From Thermoanaerobaculia bacterium (GTDB taxonomy: Bacteria; Acidobacteriota; Thermoanaerobaculia; Multivoradales; JAHEKO01): 62,606 bases of DNA. Position 1 is the first letter of the stretch. Each line of letters begins with the position of its first letter. The notes under the pieces are model-generated. The model ran no database searches. It saw only the letters and a list, made by a program, of their open reading frames with translations, and had not been told where the DNA came from. Shown here piece after piece: positions 1-7,848 of the stretch. A program made the translations under genes and the position numbers. The DNA lies in contig CALZIK010000030.1 of the NCBI GenBank assembly GCA_945787635.1, positions 1-62,606 on the forward strand, in the 5' to 3' direction.

Positions 1-1603
1 CACCGTCCTCGACCTGCAACTCGTTCGGACGCTGGCTCTGATGATACTGCCCCGCGGACGCCCGTAGCGCTCCCGCCCGTCCAAGATCGTAGACGAGGTT
101 CAGACGCGGACTCAACTGGTCTTCGTCAGTGTGGGTCTGGCCGTCATAGCGCGCGCCGAGCTCGAGAACCAGGGCGTCTCCGATACGGAAGCGGTCGGCG
201 AAGTACAGGGCGTGGCTCTCGGCCGAGAAGCTGTCCACGAACCGCGTCAGGCCGTCCGATCCGAGCGCGCCATCGAAAGCGAAGTCGTTGGTGTAGTCGT
301 AGGAGACGTCGTAGTTCCTCGCCTCGCCGCCCCATTTCAGGTAGTGACTCGGGGAGAGCTGGAAGCTCCAGTCCTGACGAAGACCGAAAACGTCCATCGC
401 CCTGAGGTCGCGAATCGCGGCGGATGCCCCGACCCCCTCCTCCGTCGCTCGCCGATCGTCCTCGACCGTTCCGGCTGAAAGAACCGTATCGACGAACATC
501 GAGTCACCGATCGCGGCCTGGTGATTGAGCCACACGTATGAGTTCTCGTACTCCGAATCAATCGTGTCGCTCTCCGGGTCGCCGAAGTCATCGAGCTCCA
601 TCTCCTCCTCTTCGAAGCTGTCGTTGGACAGCAGAGCGCTTACGGAGAGGGTGTTGGCCGGCGAGAACGAGTGCTCGACCCTGCCGATGAAGTCCCAGTA
701 TCGAGGCCCTGACGCCGTTCTCACCTCATCCTCTTCTACTTCGTCTCCGTTCAAGAACTCGATCACCCCATGGCGACCTGAGACCCGCCAGCGGGTCTCG
801 TCCTCAGCGCCGAGGCTGCCTGAGGCGCCCGCCCAGATACTCAAGACGCTGATCCCCAGATGGCCAGAGAGGTCGGACGAAGCCTTCACGGTCGTCAGGT
901 CCAGAACACCCGCCATCTTGTCTCCATACTCGGCGGGAAATCCGCCGGGGATCAAGTCCAGCGATCCGATGACCTCGGGGTCGATGATGCTGAAGATACC
1001 GTTGTCGAAGTCCTTGACGTGATACGGCTCGAAGATCTCGAGACCGTCGATCCGGATTGTGGTGTCCCGAACCAACCCTCCCCGAACGTTGAACTGTGCC
1101 GTTACCTCCCTCGCTGTGACCCCGGGGATCGCGCGAATGCCGCGGAGCAAGTCGTTGCCGAGACGCGGGAGCGCCAGGACCTCTGCGCTGCTCAAGGCTC
1201 CCGTCGCGATCGGCTCTGTGCGATCGATCCCATAACTCGCGGTGACGTCGATCTCCGCGAGAATCGTCTCAGCGACTCCCAAGGTGAACGACAGCAGACC
1301 CCGCTCACCTTCCTGGACGATGAGTTGCTCGGTCACCGGCTGAAAACCCACGAGCTGCGCCGTAACCTCATAGGTACCCGGCGGCAGCCGCAGCTGAAAA
1401 GATCCTTCGGCGTCGGTGACGGTCTTGGCGGCGGGCCCCGGTTCCACCGTGATCTCGACTCCGGCGAGCGGTCGCCCGGCCTCGGTGTTTACGCTGCCCG
1501 TCACGAGCTTGGACACCTGGACGTCCTGGGCCGCCAGAGTCGAGGCGATGAGACTGGCGGTACTGATCAAAAGGGCAATCGCGAGTCGGCTAGGCTGCTT
1601 CAT
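1..1603 (-). CDS. TonB-dependent receptor, N-terminal part (gene runs off the left edge)
   Basis: The frame is open without a stop from an ATG at 1603 to the window edge, giving about 534 residues. It opens with a signal peptide (MKQPSRLAIALLISTASLIA...AQ), then a carboxypeptidase-regulatory-like beta-sandwich at about residues 30-110 (TGSVNTEAGRPLAGVEITV, DAEGSFQLRLPPGTYEV). A plug domain follows (LLRGIRAIPGV, FNVRGGL, IRIDGLEIFEPYH, GGFPAEYGDKMAGVLDL) and then the start of the beta-barrel. Such receptors take up substrates across the outer membrane using TonB energy. A GGGAG Shine-Dalgarno sequence lies about 10 bases before the start. The C-terminal barrel is outside the window, so the substrate cannot be guessed. 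Confidence 0.9.
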   Translation of the reverse strand, partial: MKQPSRLAIALLISTASLIASTLAAQDVQVSKLVTGSVNTEAGRPLAGVEITVEPGPAAKTVTDAEGSFQLRLPPGTYEVTAQLVGFQPVTEQLIVQEGERGLLSFTLGVAETILAEIDVTASYGIDRTEPIATGALSSAEVLALPRLGNDLLRGIRAIPGVTAREVTAQFNVRGGLVRDTTIRIDGLEIFEPYHVKDFDNGIFSIIDPEVIGSLDLIPGGFPAEYGDKMAGVLDLTTVKASSDLSGHLGISVLSIWAGASGSLGAEDETRWRVSGRHGVIEFLNGDEVEEDEVRTASGPRYWDFIGRVEHSFSPANTLSVSALLSNDSFEEEEMELDDFGDPESDTIDSEYENSYVWLNHQAAIGDSMFVDTVLSAGTVEDDRRATEEGVGASAAIRDLRAMDVFGLRQDWSFQLSPSHYLKWGGEARNYDVSYDYTNDFAFDGALGSDGLTRFVDSFSAESHALYFADRFRIGDALVLELGARYDGQTHTDEDQLSPRLNLVYDLGRAGALRASAGQYHQSQRPNELQVEDG

Positions 1604-1911
1604 GACTGAATACTCCCTGAGGTTTCTTTTTTCGAGACTCTCTCGCTCGACCCAACTATAGATGCCCGGGCCGGTGAGATGAGTGGCGGAAGCGCATGGG
1701 AATCGAACCCACCCTCGACCGAGCATCCCCGACCGAACAACGGTTTTGAAGATTGGCGGGATCCAACTGACGACAACAGTCGGCAACTGGTAACCACAGA
1801 CAGGACAGTCGACTACCGAGCCCTGCCTTGTTGAGCTCTGTTGACCAGAGTGGTCGAGAGTTGCCTTCTACTGCACCACCAGTGCACCACGAGAATCGTG
1901 GTTAGAGCGGG
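1604..1911. other. Gene-free stretch holding a tRNA-Sec 3' copy
   Basis: This 308-base gap holds the upstream region of the TonB receptor, a 69-bp copy of the tRNA-Sec 3' part (1684-1752), and about 160 bases with no recognisable gene. The latter contain two TGCACCAC words in direct orientation (1872-1879 and 1883-1890) followed by a small CCACGA/TCGTGG hairpin. Direct repeats beside a tRNA-derived junction resemble integrase arm sites, but no integrase gene is present and this reading is only an inference. Confidence 0.5.
1684..1752 (-). repeat. tRNA-Sec 3' fragment, 69-bp perfect direct repeat of 4041-4109
   Basis: The 69 bases are identical to the tRNA-Sec gene from its encoded CCA back to the anticodon loop. 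Identity stops at both edges: GAG versus AAA precedes the CCA complement, and TTGG versus CCGC follows the anticodon side. The copy lacks the D-arm and 5' acceptor strand, so it cannot be a tRNA. A 3' tRNA fragment one element-length from an intact tRNA gene is the usual footprint of site-specific integration that preserves the tRNA. The spacing between copies is 2357 bases. Confidence 0.9.
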
Positions 1912-3315
1912 CTACTCGAGTCCCGCTGAAACCTCAGATCCCGCTCGCCAATGCAGCTTTCCACGATGCACAACCGCCACCACCTTGCGCAGCGCTCTCA
2001 CATCCTGTGTCGGGTCCTCCTCGAGTGCTACGAAACTCGCTAGCTTCCCTGGCTCGATGGTTCCGTAGTCCTGCTCGCGCCCAAGCGCCCGCGCGCCGTG
2101 GAGGGTGGCCGCCGTCAAGGCTTCCGCCGGCGTCAGCACTTCGTGATCGACCAGAGCTTCGATCTCGTGCAGGACGGTTGGAGCCGAATCCTCGAGCGGT
2201 GAGAACCAGTCCGTGCCCGTCGATAGCGCGACCCCGCTGCGCTGGGCGGCCCGCGTCAAAGCGGCCATCAGCTCCGTCGTGCATCCGTATCGGTCGTCGC
2301 CCGGACGAGCGTGGTTGGAGAGTGTCGGATCGAAGACAGCTCCCCGTCCGACCATCTCTTCGAAGAGCGCGGTCATCTCCGGGCTGTCGGCCTCGACCAG
2401 AGCTGGATCGAAGCTCGGCCGTTGCCTGATATTGGCTCCAGCGTAGGGGCTCGGATCGAGATCGGCGTCCTGCCACGCGATTCCGCAGGCATGGGAGATC
2501 ACGTCCACACCGGCGCGCACTACATCCAGCGGACGGGAAGGGTAGACCGTCGCATGGGCCCAGACCTTCAAACCCTGTCGGTGGGCCTCGTCCGCGAGGC
2601 GGCCGATCAAGTCGGGCTCGAAGCCGAGGTAGAGCTTCAACGCCGAAACCTGCGCCCCATCCGCCCGTGCGATAGCCCTCGCGAGATCGCTCGTGTCCGT
2701 CACCGCCTGTGCCCAGGGGGACTCGCCCGGACGGTAGCCGATCGAAGAACGGGCCATGCGCGGATCCCGAGCCGCGAACTCCGGTCCACCAAAGACCGCC
2801 GAATTGTAGATGTCCGGGCCCAGCCGCTCGCCGGCCAGGATGTCTCGTCGGGCGCCCGCGATCACCCTGGCGTCGCCCGCCATGTCCCGGATCACGACCA
2901 CACCGCCGAGAAACATCCGCTCGAGCTCGTCGTACATCGCTTCGCGCGACTCCAGAAAGCGCCGCATGAGGTGGACATGTGAGTTGATCAGGCCGGGGAT
3001 GACATGGCGACCCGTCAAGTCGTGCACCTCGGTGCCCGGCGGCAGGGTCTGCGCGCCCGTCGGAAACACCGCCTGGATCCTGTCCTGGTCCATTAGGACC
3101 GTCGTGCCGGCTGCGTGCACGCCGCGCGCTGGATCGACGAGGGTCACGCCCGTCAGAGCGAGCGGCCGCGCCGCCGGTTGTAATTCGGTGGACGGTCGCG
3201 GGGCCGGCTGAGCGACGGCAGGGCGAATCGCCAGGGCGAGGATCACCGCGGTCTGCAGAGACAGCCACGGCACCCAGGAGCGAGGTGTCGTTCGTCGGTC
3301 GGTCAGCGACTTCAT
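1912..3315 (-). CDS. Exported metal-dependent amidohydrolase (imidazolonepropionase/prolidase-like)
   Basis: The 467-residue protein starts at an ATG overlapping the stop codon of the upstream NTF2-like gene (ATGA), which implies translational coupling and fixes the start. It begins with an uncleaved or Sec-type signal (WLSLQTAVILALAIRPAVAQ). The amidohydrolase motifs are in order: GLINSHVHL (HxH), VSALKLYLGF (candidate metal-bridging Lys), VWAHATVY and VISHACG (metal His) and STGTDWF (catalytic Asp). A YGTIEPGKLASFVAL tail is typical of this superfamily. Family members cleave cyclic amides or dipeptides, but the substrate is unknown. The gene lies inside the tRNA-Sec-bracketed segment. Confidence 0.88.
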   Translation of the reverse strand: MKSLTDRRTTPRSWVPWLSLQTAVILALAIRPAVAQPAPRPSTELQPAARPLALTGVTLVDPARGVHAAGTTVLMDQDRIQAVFPTGAQTLPPGTEVHDLTGRHVIPGLINSHVHLMRRFLESREAMYDELERMFLGGVVVIRDMAGDARVIAGARRDILAGERLGPDIYNSAVFGGPEFAARDPRMARSSIGYRPGESPWAQAVTDTSDLARAIARADGAQVSALKLYLGFEPDLIGRLADEAHRQGLKVWAHATVYPSRPLDVVRAGVDVISHACGIAWQDADLDPSPYAGANIRQRPSFDPALVEADSPEMTALFEEMVGRGAVFDPTLSNHARPGDDRYGCTTELMAALTRAAQRSGVALSTGTDWFSPLEDSAPTVLHEIEALVDHEVLTPAEALTAATLHGARALGREQDYGTIEPGKLASFVALEEDPTQDVRALRKVVAVVHRGKLHWRAGSEVSAGLE

Positions 3316-3863
3316 TCGGATTCCTCTCGGGGAGGTGTGCGCACCGGAGTCGTCGACCTCGCGGCGAGCCGCCAAGCGGCGTCGGCGTCCTCCCGCTCGA
3401 AGACACTCAACACCCTGAGCAGTCGAGGCGCAGGGCGACCAGATACGGTGGCGTCCATCTCGATCACAGCGATGACGATCGCGCGGTTGTCGCCCAGGAT
3501 GACCTCCTGTGGGCTCACGGTCATCGACTCGACTTGGAGCATTCGCACCGAATCCGGGTCGACTCCTGTCACCCAGGCCTTCGTTTCGACGGCTCCGTTG
3601 GGCGCCACGAAACGATAGTCATCCTTCATCAGTTCATTGAGAGCCTCGGTGTCCCCATCGAGCCACCAATGATGGGACTTGCGCTCCAAGTCCATCAGCG
3701 CGTCTCGCTCCGCATCGCTTGGATTCACCCCAGCCTCGCTGCTCTCATCCTGCGAGCTGTTCAGTCCGCTCGGCGCATCGGACTCCCCGAACGAAGTCGG
3801 CGGCGACAACAGCAATGCCAGCGCCAGGAAAGTTGGACCTGCAATTCTCGAGTAACCAGTCAT
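3312..3863 (-). CDS. Exported NTF2-like (SnoaL/DUF4440-type) protein
   Basis: The 183-residue protein has an N-terminal signal peptide (FLALALLLSPPTSFG). A mature cone-shaped NTF2-like domain follows, recognisable from DLERKSHHWWLDGDTEALNELMKDDYRFVAPNG and the later strand pattern. A good AGGAGG ribosome-binding site precedes the ATG at 3863. The stop overlaps the start of the amidohydrolase by the ATGA arrangement, so the two form one transcription unit within the tRNA-Sec-bracketed segment. Such domains often act as small-molecule binding pockets or hydrolase helpers; nothing in the sequence names the ligand. Confidence 0.75.
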   Translation of the reverse strand: MTGYSRIAGPTFLALALLLSPPTSFGESDAPSGLNSSQDESSEAGVNPSDAERDALMDLERKSHHWWLDGDTEALNELMKDDYRFVAPNGAVETKAWVTGVDPDSVRMLQVESMTVSPQEVILGDNRAIVIAVIEMDATVSGRPAPRLLRVLSVFEREDADAAWRLAARSTTPVRTPPREESE

Positions 3864-4009
3864 CTACTCCTCCTGTCAGATCTAGGCGTTGGGCGGTCGT
3901 CAACTCTCGGGGCCGGTGACGCATTCTCGCACCTTTTCTCACACCGCGCCGTCGGTCAATGAGGGAAACGCCTCATCTGCGGCGCTTCGAGACGCAATGG
4001 CCAGTGGGA

Positions 4010-4026
4010 GCGAGGTCTCACCTCGC
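4010..4026. other. Perfect 7-bp hairpin downstream of tRNA-Sec
   Basis: GCGAGGT and ACCTCGC are separated by three bases, 15 bases past the tRNA-Sec CCA end. There is no U tract on the tRNA strand, so it is not a classical intrinsic terminator. It could be a processing or stabilising structure at the tRNA transcript end. Confidence 0.35.
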
Positions 4027-4040
4027 GTTTGAGCGGCAAA

Positions 4041-4140
4041 TGGCGGAAGCGCATGGGAATCGAACCCACCCTCGACCGAGCATCCCCGACCGAACAACGG
4101 TTTTGAAGACCGCAGGAGGCACCAGCCCCCGAGCGCTTCC
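4041..4140 (-). tRNA. selC: tRNA-Sec (anticodon UCA)
   Basis: The 100-nt gene reads GGAAGCGC at its 5' end and GCGCTTCC-G-CCA at its 3' end, giving the 8-bp acceptor stem characteristic of selenocysteine tRNA. The D-arm has a long 6-bp stem (GGGGGC/GCCTCC) with a four-base loop. The anticodon loop is CTTCAAA with anticodon TCA at 4104-4106 on the complement. A long variable arm (about 22 nt) and a T-arm with the TTCGATT loop follow. CCA is encoded. This tRNA carries selenocysteine to in-frame UGA codons together with SelB. A candidate user, the SelW-like gene at 51322-51573, is in the same window. Confidence 0.97.
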
Positions 4141-4196
4141 GTGGCGGATTGTAGCTTGAGCGACGCCCGGCCGCCCCGACCTTCGGGCTAGGCCGC

Positions 4197-4403
4197 TCAG
4201 GTGAAGCCGGAACCGGCTCCGCAGCCGCCGCCCGGCGCGGGGGCCGACTTGCCATCCGAGCTCGAGGCGAAGGTCGAGAACTGCTTCTCGAGGCGCTCGG
4301 CGTCGCATTCGGGGCACGTGAGGCCGTCCGCGGTTTCTCCGATCCTCTGGAGGATCTCGAAGCGGTGGCCGCAATCGGCGCAGGCGTATTCGTAAAGGGG
4401 CAT
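4197..4403 (-). CDS. FmdB-family zinc-ribbon protein
   Basis: The 68-residue protein starts [20 protein letters not shown] and contains two CxxC knuckles (CADC and CPEC) that should bind one zinc. The C-terminus is rich in Gly, Ser and Ala and ends [11 protein letters not shown]. This length and N-terminus are typical of the FmdB putative regulatory family, whose precise role is not established. It sits 56 bases upstream of the tRNA-Sec gene on the same strand and may be co-transcribed with it, which is an inference from spacing only. Confidence 0.85.
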   Translation of the reverse strand: MPLYEYACADCGHRFEILQRIGETADGLTCPECDAERLEKQFSTFASSSDGKSAPAPGGGCGAGSGFT

Positions 4404-4441
4404 GGTCGATCTCCGGCGAAAATTTTATGGGAAAAGGCGTC

Positions 4442-4466
4442 GGTCGACACGGAGGTCGACCGCTAC
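4442..4466 (+). repeat. 25-bp dispersed repeat, single copy
   Basis: The unit begins GGTCGACACGGAGG and ends GACCGCTAC. It differs at only two positions from the unit at 7926-7950, which also has an inverted partner. It is partly palindromic (GTCGAC...GTCGAC). It lies in the gap between the FmdB gene and the response regulator. Confidence 0.65.
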
Positions 4467-4603
4467 AGGGGGAACGGCGTGGGGCGGTGCGGAATTCCCG
4501 GCCCCGGCCGCCAAGACGTCGGGCATGGAGACCCGACGCTACCTCGGCGCAATCCTGTCGGGTCGGCCCCGCTGGCCTGTAGCTTCGAATACGAGTCGGG
4601 AGC

Positions 4604-4624
4604 GGACACCAAGGAATGGTGTCC
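4604..4624. repeat. REP-like hairpin
   Basis: GGACACCA and TGGTGTCC form a perfect 8-bp stem around a five-base loop, flanked by short G and C runs. The word GGACACC/GGTGTCC resembles the GGGGACAGGCAC arms at 60312-60387. It lies between the FmdB gene and the response-regulator promoter and could be a REP element or a weak bidirectional terminator. Confidence 0.45.
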
Positions 4625-4636
4625 CCGATTCCCCGA

Positions 4637-4671
4637 TTCGTGAAGATTTCGTGAGGTCCGGCCCCTAGAAT
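4637..4671 (+). promoter_or_regulatory. Tandem OmpR-type box and -10 of the two-component operon
   Basis: Two identical 7-mers, TTCGTGA at 4637-4643 and 4648-4654, are separated by four bases, giving the 11-bp phase typical of OmpR/PhoB-family binding sites. They sit where the -35 element would be. A TAGAAT -10 hexamer follows at 4666-4671. Transcription should then begin near 4678, so the regulator mRNA may be leaderless. Position and geometry suggest autoregulation. Confidence 0.6.
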
Positions 4672-4678
4672 CAACGTG

Positions 4679-5404
4679 ATGAGCAACGGACGCCGAGTCC
4701 TCGTCATCGAGGACGACCTGGACATTGCCCGGCTGGTCGAGCTCCACCTGCGCGATCTCAACTGCACGACGGAGATCGCGGCCGACGGCGACCGGGGACT
4801 CGAGAGAGCCGAGCGCAACGACTACGATCTCGTGATTCTCGACCTGATGCTCCCGGGCCTCGACGGCCTCGAGATCTGCAAGCGCATTCGGGCCGGAGCC
4901 CGAGGCAAGGTCCCGATCCTGATGCTGACGGCGAAGTCCACCGAGATCGACCGGATCCTGGGCCTCGAGGTCGGCGCCGACGATTATCTGACCAAGCCGT
5001 TCAGCATTCTCGAGCTCGTGGCCCGCGCCAAGGCTCTTTTTCGACGGGTCGAGCAGCTCGACCGGCCGTCTCCCACCGCGCCCGACTCCATCCGTCATGC
5101 GAGCCTTTCGATCGACCGTGCGCAACGCCGGGTCTCGGTCGGCGGCGCCGAGGTCAAGCTCACCGCCAAGGAGTTCGATCTCCTCTACCACTTCGCCTCC
5201 CGACCCGGGATGGTCTTTACCCGCAGCCAGCTCCTCGACCAGGTCTGGGGCTACGCCCACGTGGGTTACGAGCATACGGTCAACTCGCACATCAATCGGT
5301 TGCGCGCCAAGATCGAGCCCGATCCGACCAAACCCCGTTTCATCGAAACCGTCTGGGGCGTCGGCTATCGCTTCCCCGGCACCGACGAGGCAGGCGGCAG
5401 CTAG
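4679..5404 (+). CDS. OmpR/PhoB-family response regulator
   Basis: The 241-residue protein has a receiver domain at residues 1-120, with the acidic pair in VLVIEDDLD, phospho-acceptor Asp55 in VILDLMLPG, the Thr in LMLTAKS and the Lys in DYLTKPF. A C-terminal winged helix follows (KLTAKEFDLLYHFASRPGMVFTRSQLL...HINRLRAKIE...FIETVWGVGYRF). The ATG at 4679 is preferred; a GTG three bases upstream is possible. There is no Shine-Dalgarno sequence and the -10 is only eight bases away, suggesting a leaderless transcript. The sensor kinase follows two bases after the stop. Confidence 0.95.
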   Translation: MSNGRRVLVIEDDLDIARLVELHLRDLNCTTEIAADGDRGLERAERNDYDLVILDLMLPGLDGLEICKRIRAGARGKVPILMLTAKSTEIDRILGLEVGADDYLTKPFSILELVARAKALFRRVEQLDRPSPTAPDSIRHASLSIDRAQRRVSVGGAEVKLTAKEFDLLYHFASRPGMVFTRSQLLDQVWGYAHVGYEHTVNSHINRLRAKIEPDPTKPRFIETVWGVGYRFPGTDEAGGS

Positions 5405-5406
5405 CC

Positions 5407-6897
5407 GTGCTCGATACCCTCTACGCCCGCCTCGCGGCCGGGATGCTCGCGATCCTCTTGGCCGTGACCGGCCTGCTTCTCATTCTCGATCTGGTGTCGA
5501 GCCGGCGACTTCTGCAGGAGGTCAATCAGGACGTGCACAGGGACCTCGCCCGGCACCTCCTCGAAGACTCGATCCCGTTTCAAGACGGCGAGATCCAGCC
5601 CGAGGGGCTCAAACAGATCTTTCACATGCTGATGGTGATCAACCCCGCCATCGAGGTGTATCTGCTCGACGCCGAAGGCCGGATCCTCTCCTACTCCGCG
5701 CCCGAAGGAACCGTGGTGCGGATGACCGTCGACCTCGAGCCGATCCGAGAGTTCCTTTCCGGCGAGCCGAAGCTCCCAATTCTGGGAGACGACCCTCGAT
5801 CGCCCAAGGACCGAAAGGTCTTCTCGGTAGCGCCGCTCGACCGAGACGCGGGCTTCCTCTACGTCATTCTCGGCGGCCAACAGTACGAGACCACCGTCGG
5901 GATGTTCCAGACAAGCCGAACCTTGAAGCTCGGGCTCGCGGGTCTGGCCGCCACGCTCCTGGCCGCGATCGCAGCCGGGCTGTGGATGTTCGCCCGCATC
6001 ACGCGCCCCGTGCGAACGCTCGCGACCGCGGTGCGCCGGTTCCAGAGTAGCGAGTTCGAGTCCCCGGAGCTCCTGCGCGCGTCGCCTCGCGGCTCAAGGG
6101 AGTCCTCGGAGCGGGCCGACGAGATCGGCGGCCTCGAGCAGAGCTTCACCGAGATGGCTCGGCGCCTCTCGGAGCAGATGCACGAGATCAAGAAGACCGA
6201 CGCGCTGCGACGAGAGCTGGTCGCGAACGTCTCCCACGACCTGCGTACGCCGATCACCTCATTGCGCGGCTACCTCGAGACCCTGATCGTCAAATCGGAT
6301 CAACTCTCCGACGAGGAAAAGCAGCAGTACGTCGAGACGGCCCTGCGGCACAGTGAGCGTCTTGGGGATCTGGTCTCCAGCCTTTTCGAGCTTTCGAAGC
6401 TCGACTCATTGACCACCGAGATCGCCATCGAGCGGGTAGCCCTCGGCGAGTTTCTTCAGGACGTGCTCCAGGGCTTTCGGCTCCGCTGCCGCGACCAGGG
6501 CATCGAGCTCGCTTCGGCGATCGACCCCGGCGAGGCAGTCTTCGTCGCCACCGACGTCGGCCTGATCGAGCGAGTGCTCGGCAATCTGCTGGACAACGCC
6601 ATCCGGCACACCCCGAGCGGAGGCCGCGTGACGCTGAGCCTCGGTCGCATGGAGAGCGGGTATCGGGTAGCCGTGGAGGACACCGGCCCAGGCATCTCCG
6701 AAGAGGACCTTCCCCATCTCTTCGACAGGTTCTACCGGAAGTCGGGCACGGCGGAGGGCGCTCCGGAGGGTGCAGGCCTCGGCCTGGCAATCGCCCAACA
6801 GATCCTGCGACTCCTGGGAAGCTCGCTCGAGGTCTCGACCTCTCGTGGTGGGAAGGGCTCGGGGTCGACCTTCTCCTTCGTTCTGCCCCGATCCTGA
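5407..6897 (+). CDS. Membrane sensor histidine kinase
   Basis: The 496-residue protein starts at a GTG two bases after the regulator stop. It has a first membrane helix at about residues 8-29 and a roughly 145-residue periplasmic sensor. A second helix at about 178-198 is followed by HAMP (ITRPVRTLATAVRRF), HisKA with His277 in ANVSHDLRTPITSL and the HATPase domain (N box LLDNAIRHT, G1 DTGPGI, F box LFDRFYR, G2 GLGLAI). It should phosphorylate the adjacent regulator. The signal is unknown. The periplasmic part has no motif I recognise. Confidence 0.94.
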   Translation: MLDTLYARLAAGMLAILLAVTGLLLILDLVSSRRLLQEVNQDVHRDLARHLLEDSIPFQDGEIQPEGLKQIFHMLMVINPAIEVYLLDAEGRILSYSAPEGTVVRMTVDLEPIREFLSGEPKLPILGDDPRSPKDRKVFSVAPLDRDAGFLYVILGGQQYETTVGMFQTSRTLKLGLAGLAATLLAAIAAGLWMFARITRPVRTLATAVRRFQSSEFESPELLRASPRGSRESSERADEIGGLEQSFTEMARRLSEQMHEIKKTDALRRELVANVSHDLRTPITSLRGYLETLIVKSDQLSDEEKQQYVETALRHSERLGDLVSSLFELSKLDSLTTEIAIERVALGEFLQDVLQGFRLRCRDQGIELASAIDPGEAVFVATDVGLIERVLGNLLDNAIRHTPSGGRVTLSLGRMESGYRVAVEDTGPGISEEDLPHLFDRFYRKSGTAEGAPEGAGLGLAIAQQILRLLGSSLEVSTSRGGKGSGSTFSFVLPRS

Positions 6898-6967
6898 GCG
6901 CCCCTGCGGGCCCTGAACGCTCCCGAGCGAGGGCCAATTCTCGGGCCCGAGGACCCGCGCTTCGCGG

Positions 6968-7007
6968 CTCGTGAGCAAAACGTGAGCTTTCGGGGATGGG
7001 CACGTGA
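6968..7007 (+). promoter_or_regulatory. Three phased CGTGA repeats upstream of the spondin gene
   Basis: CGTGA occurs at 6970-6974, 6981-6985 and 7003-7007. The starts are 11 and 22 bases apart, so all lie on one helical face. The first pair (CTCGTGA-N4-AACGTGA) has the same geometry and core as the box before the response regulator at 4637-4654. This suggests that the regulator controls the spondin-domain gene as well as itself. Confidence 0.5.
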
Positions 7008-7098
7008 CCGCGGCTCGCAAAGATCCTCGGGTCGGGCAGGGCGCAACGTGGTGTTGAGGCTCGAAGCCGCGGCGAGAACCACGAACAAGGAGGAATCA

Positions 7099-7785
7099 AT
7101 GAAAGCACAATCGTCCATCAGCACCGCGAACGTCGCGAACACCGGAGTGGGGCGCCTGGGGCTCGCTCTGGTCTGCGCGGTCGCTCTTTTCGGCGCTTTC
7201 GGCGCCACGGGAGCCGCCGACGCCGCCGAATATGAGGTCACCGTCTATAACGCCTCGCCTCAGATCCTGTCTCCGCCGATGGTAGTCAGCCATCAGTCGA
7301 GCGTCAGCGTCTTCGAGGTCGGCTCGGCGGCTTCGGACGAGCTCGCGGCGCTGGCCGAGGACGCCGACGCGGAGGGCTTGATCGCTCTTCTTCAAACCAC
7401 CAGCGGGGTCCGCGACGTGGCGATCGGCGGCGGCGTGATTCTGCCCGGAAGTTCCGCGACGGTGCGAGTCGACGCCGGCGGCAGCGCCCGGACATTCACC
7501 ATTCTCGGCATGCTGGTCACGACCAACGACACCTTCTACTCGGCCACAGAAAGGGTCAACCGCGGCAAGACCTTCTACGGCAACGCCTACGACGCCGGCA
7601 GCGAGGCCAACACCCTGAGCTGCAGCCACATCCCCGGTCCGCCGTGCGGAAACGGCGGCGTTCGGGTCACCGCGGGCGCCGAGGGCGCGGTTACCATCAG
7701 CCAGGGCATCAACCGCGGCACGCTGCGGGAGTTCGACTGGCGCAACCCGACGGTCAAGATCAAGGTCAAGCGCGTCGCAGAGTAA
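7099..7785 (+). CDS. Exported spondin-domain protein
   Basis: The 228-residue protein is started at the ATG at 7099 because an AAGGAGG ribosome-binding site lies seven bases upstream; longer in-frame starts lack one. A signal peptide (LGLALVCAVALFGAFGATGAADA) precedes a spondin N-type beta-sandwich: YEVTVYNASPQILSPPMVVSH, an ALAEDADAEGLIALL helix and LPGSSATVRVDAGG. FTILGMLVTTNDTFYSA and GNAYDAGSEANT then follow. Bacterial spondin-domain proteins are secreted and of unknown function. It lies downstream of the two-component pair and shares its CGTGA boxes. Confidence 0.85.
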   Translation: MKAQSSISTANVANTGVGRLGLALVCAVALFGAFGATGAADAAEYEVTVYNASPQILSPPMVVSHQSSVSVFEVGSAASDELAALAEDADAEGLIALLQTTSGVRDVAIGGGVILPGSSATVRVDAGGSARTFTILGMLVTTNDTFYSATERVNRGKTFYGNAYDAGSEANTLSCSHIPGPPCGNGGVRVTAGAEGAVTISQGINRGTLREFDWRNPTVKIKVKRVAE

Positions 7786-7810
7786 GCACGGGCGTAGCCG
7801 TAACGCGAGG

Positions 7811-7840
7811 GGCCGGACCGCCGCAGGCGGCCGGCCTTTC
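7811..7840 (+). terminator. Intrinsic terminator of the spondin gene
   Basis: GGCCGG-A-CCGCC pairs with GGCGG-CCGGCC around a GCA loop with one bulged A, followed by TTTC and two GTTC units. It begins 25 bases after the spondin stop codon. The U tract is short. Confidence 0.65.
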
Positions 7841-7848
7841 GTTCGTTC

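Noticed and set aside
1934-3406. An alternative 490-codon minus-strand frame.
   Set aside because: It overlaps the amidohydrolase in another frame and shows no family pattern, while the amidohydrolase frame carries all metal-site motifs.
4010-4026. The hairpin after tRNA-Sec as an intrinsic terminator.
   Set aside because: There is no U tract on the tRNA strand, so it is listed only as a hairpin.
1753-4040. A complete mobile element with integrase between the tRNA-Sec copies.
   Set aside because: No integrase, relaxase or transposase gene is present. Only a direct-repeat footprint can be supported.
4018-4818. A minus-strand frame through the tRNA-Sec gene.
   Set aside because: It reads through a structural RNA gene and the start of the response regulator, giving Arg/Ser-rich noise.
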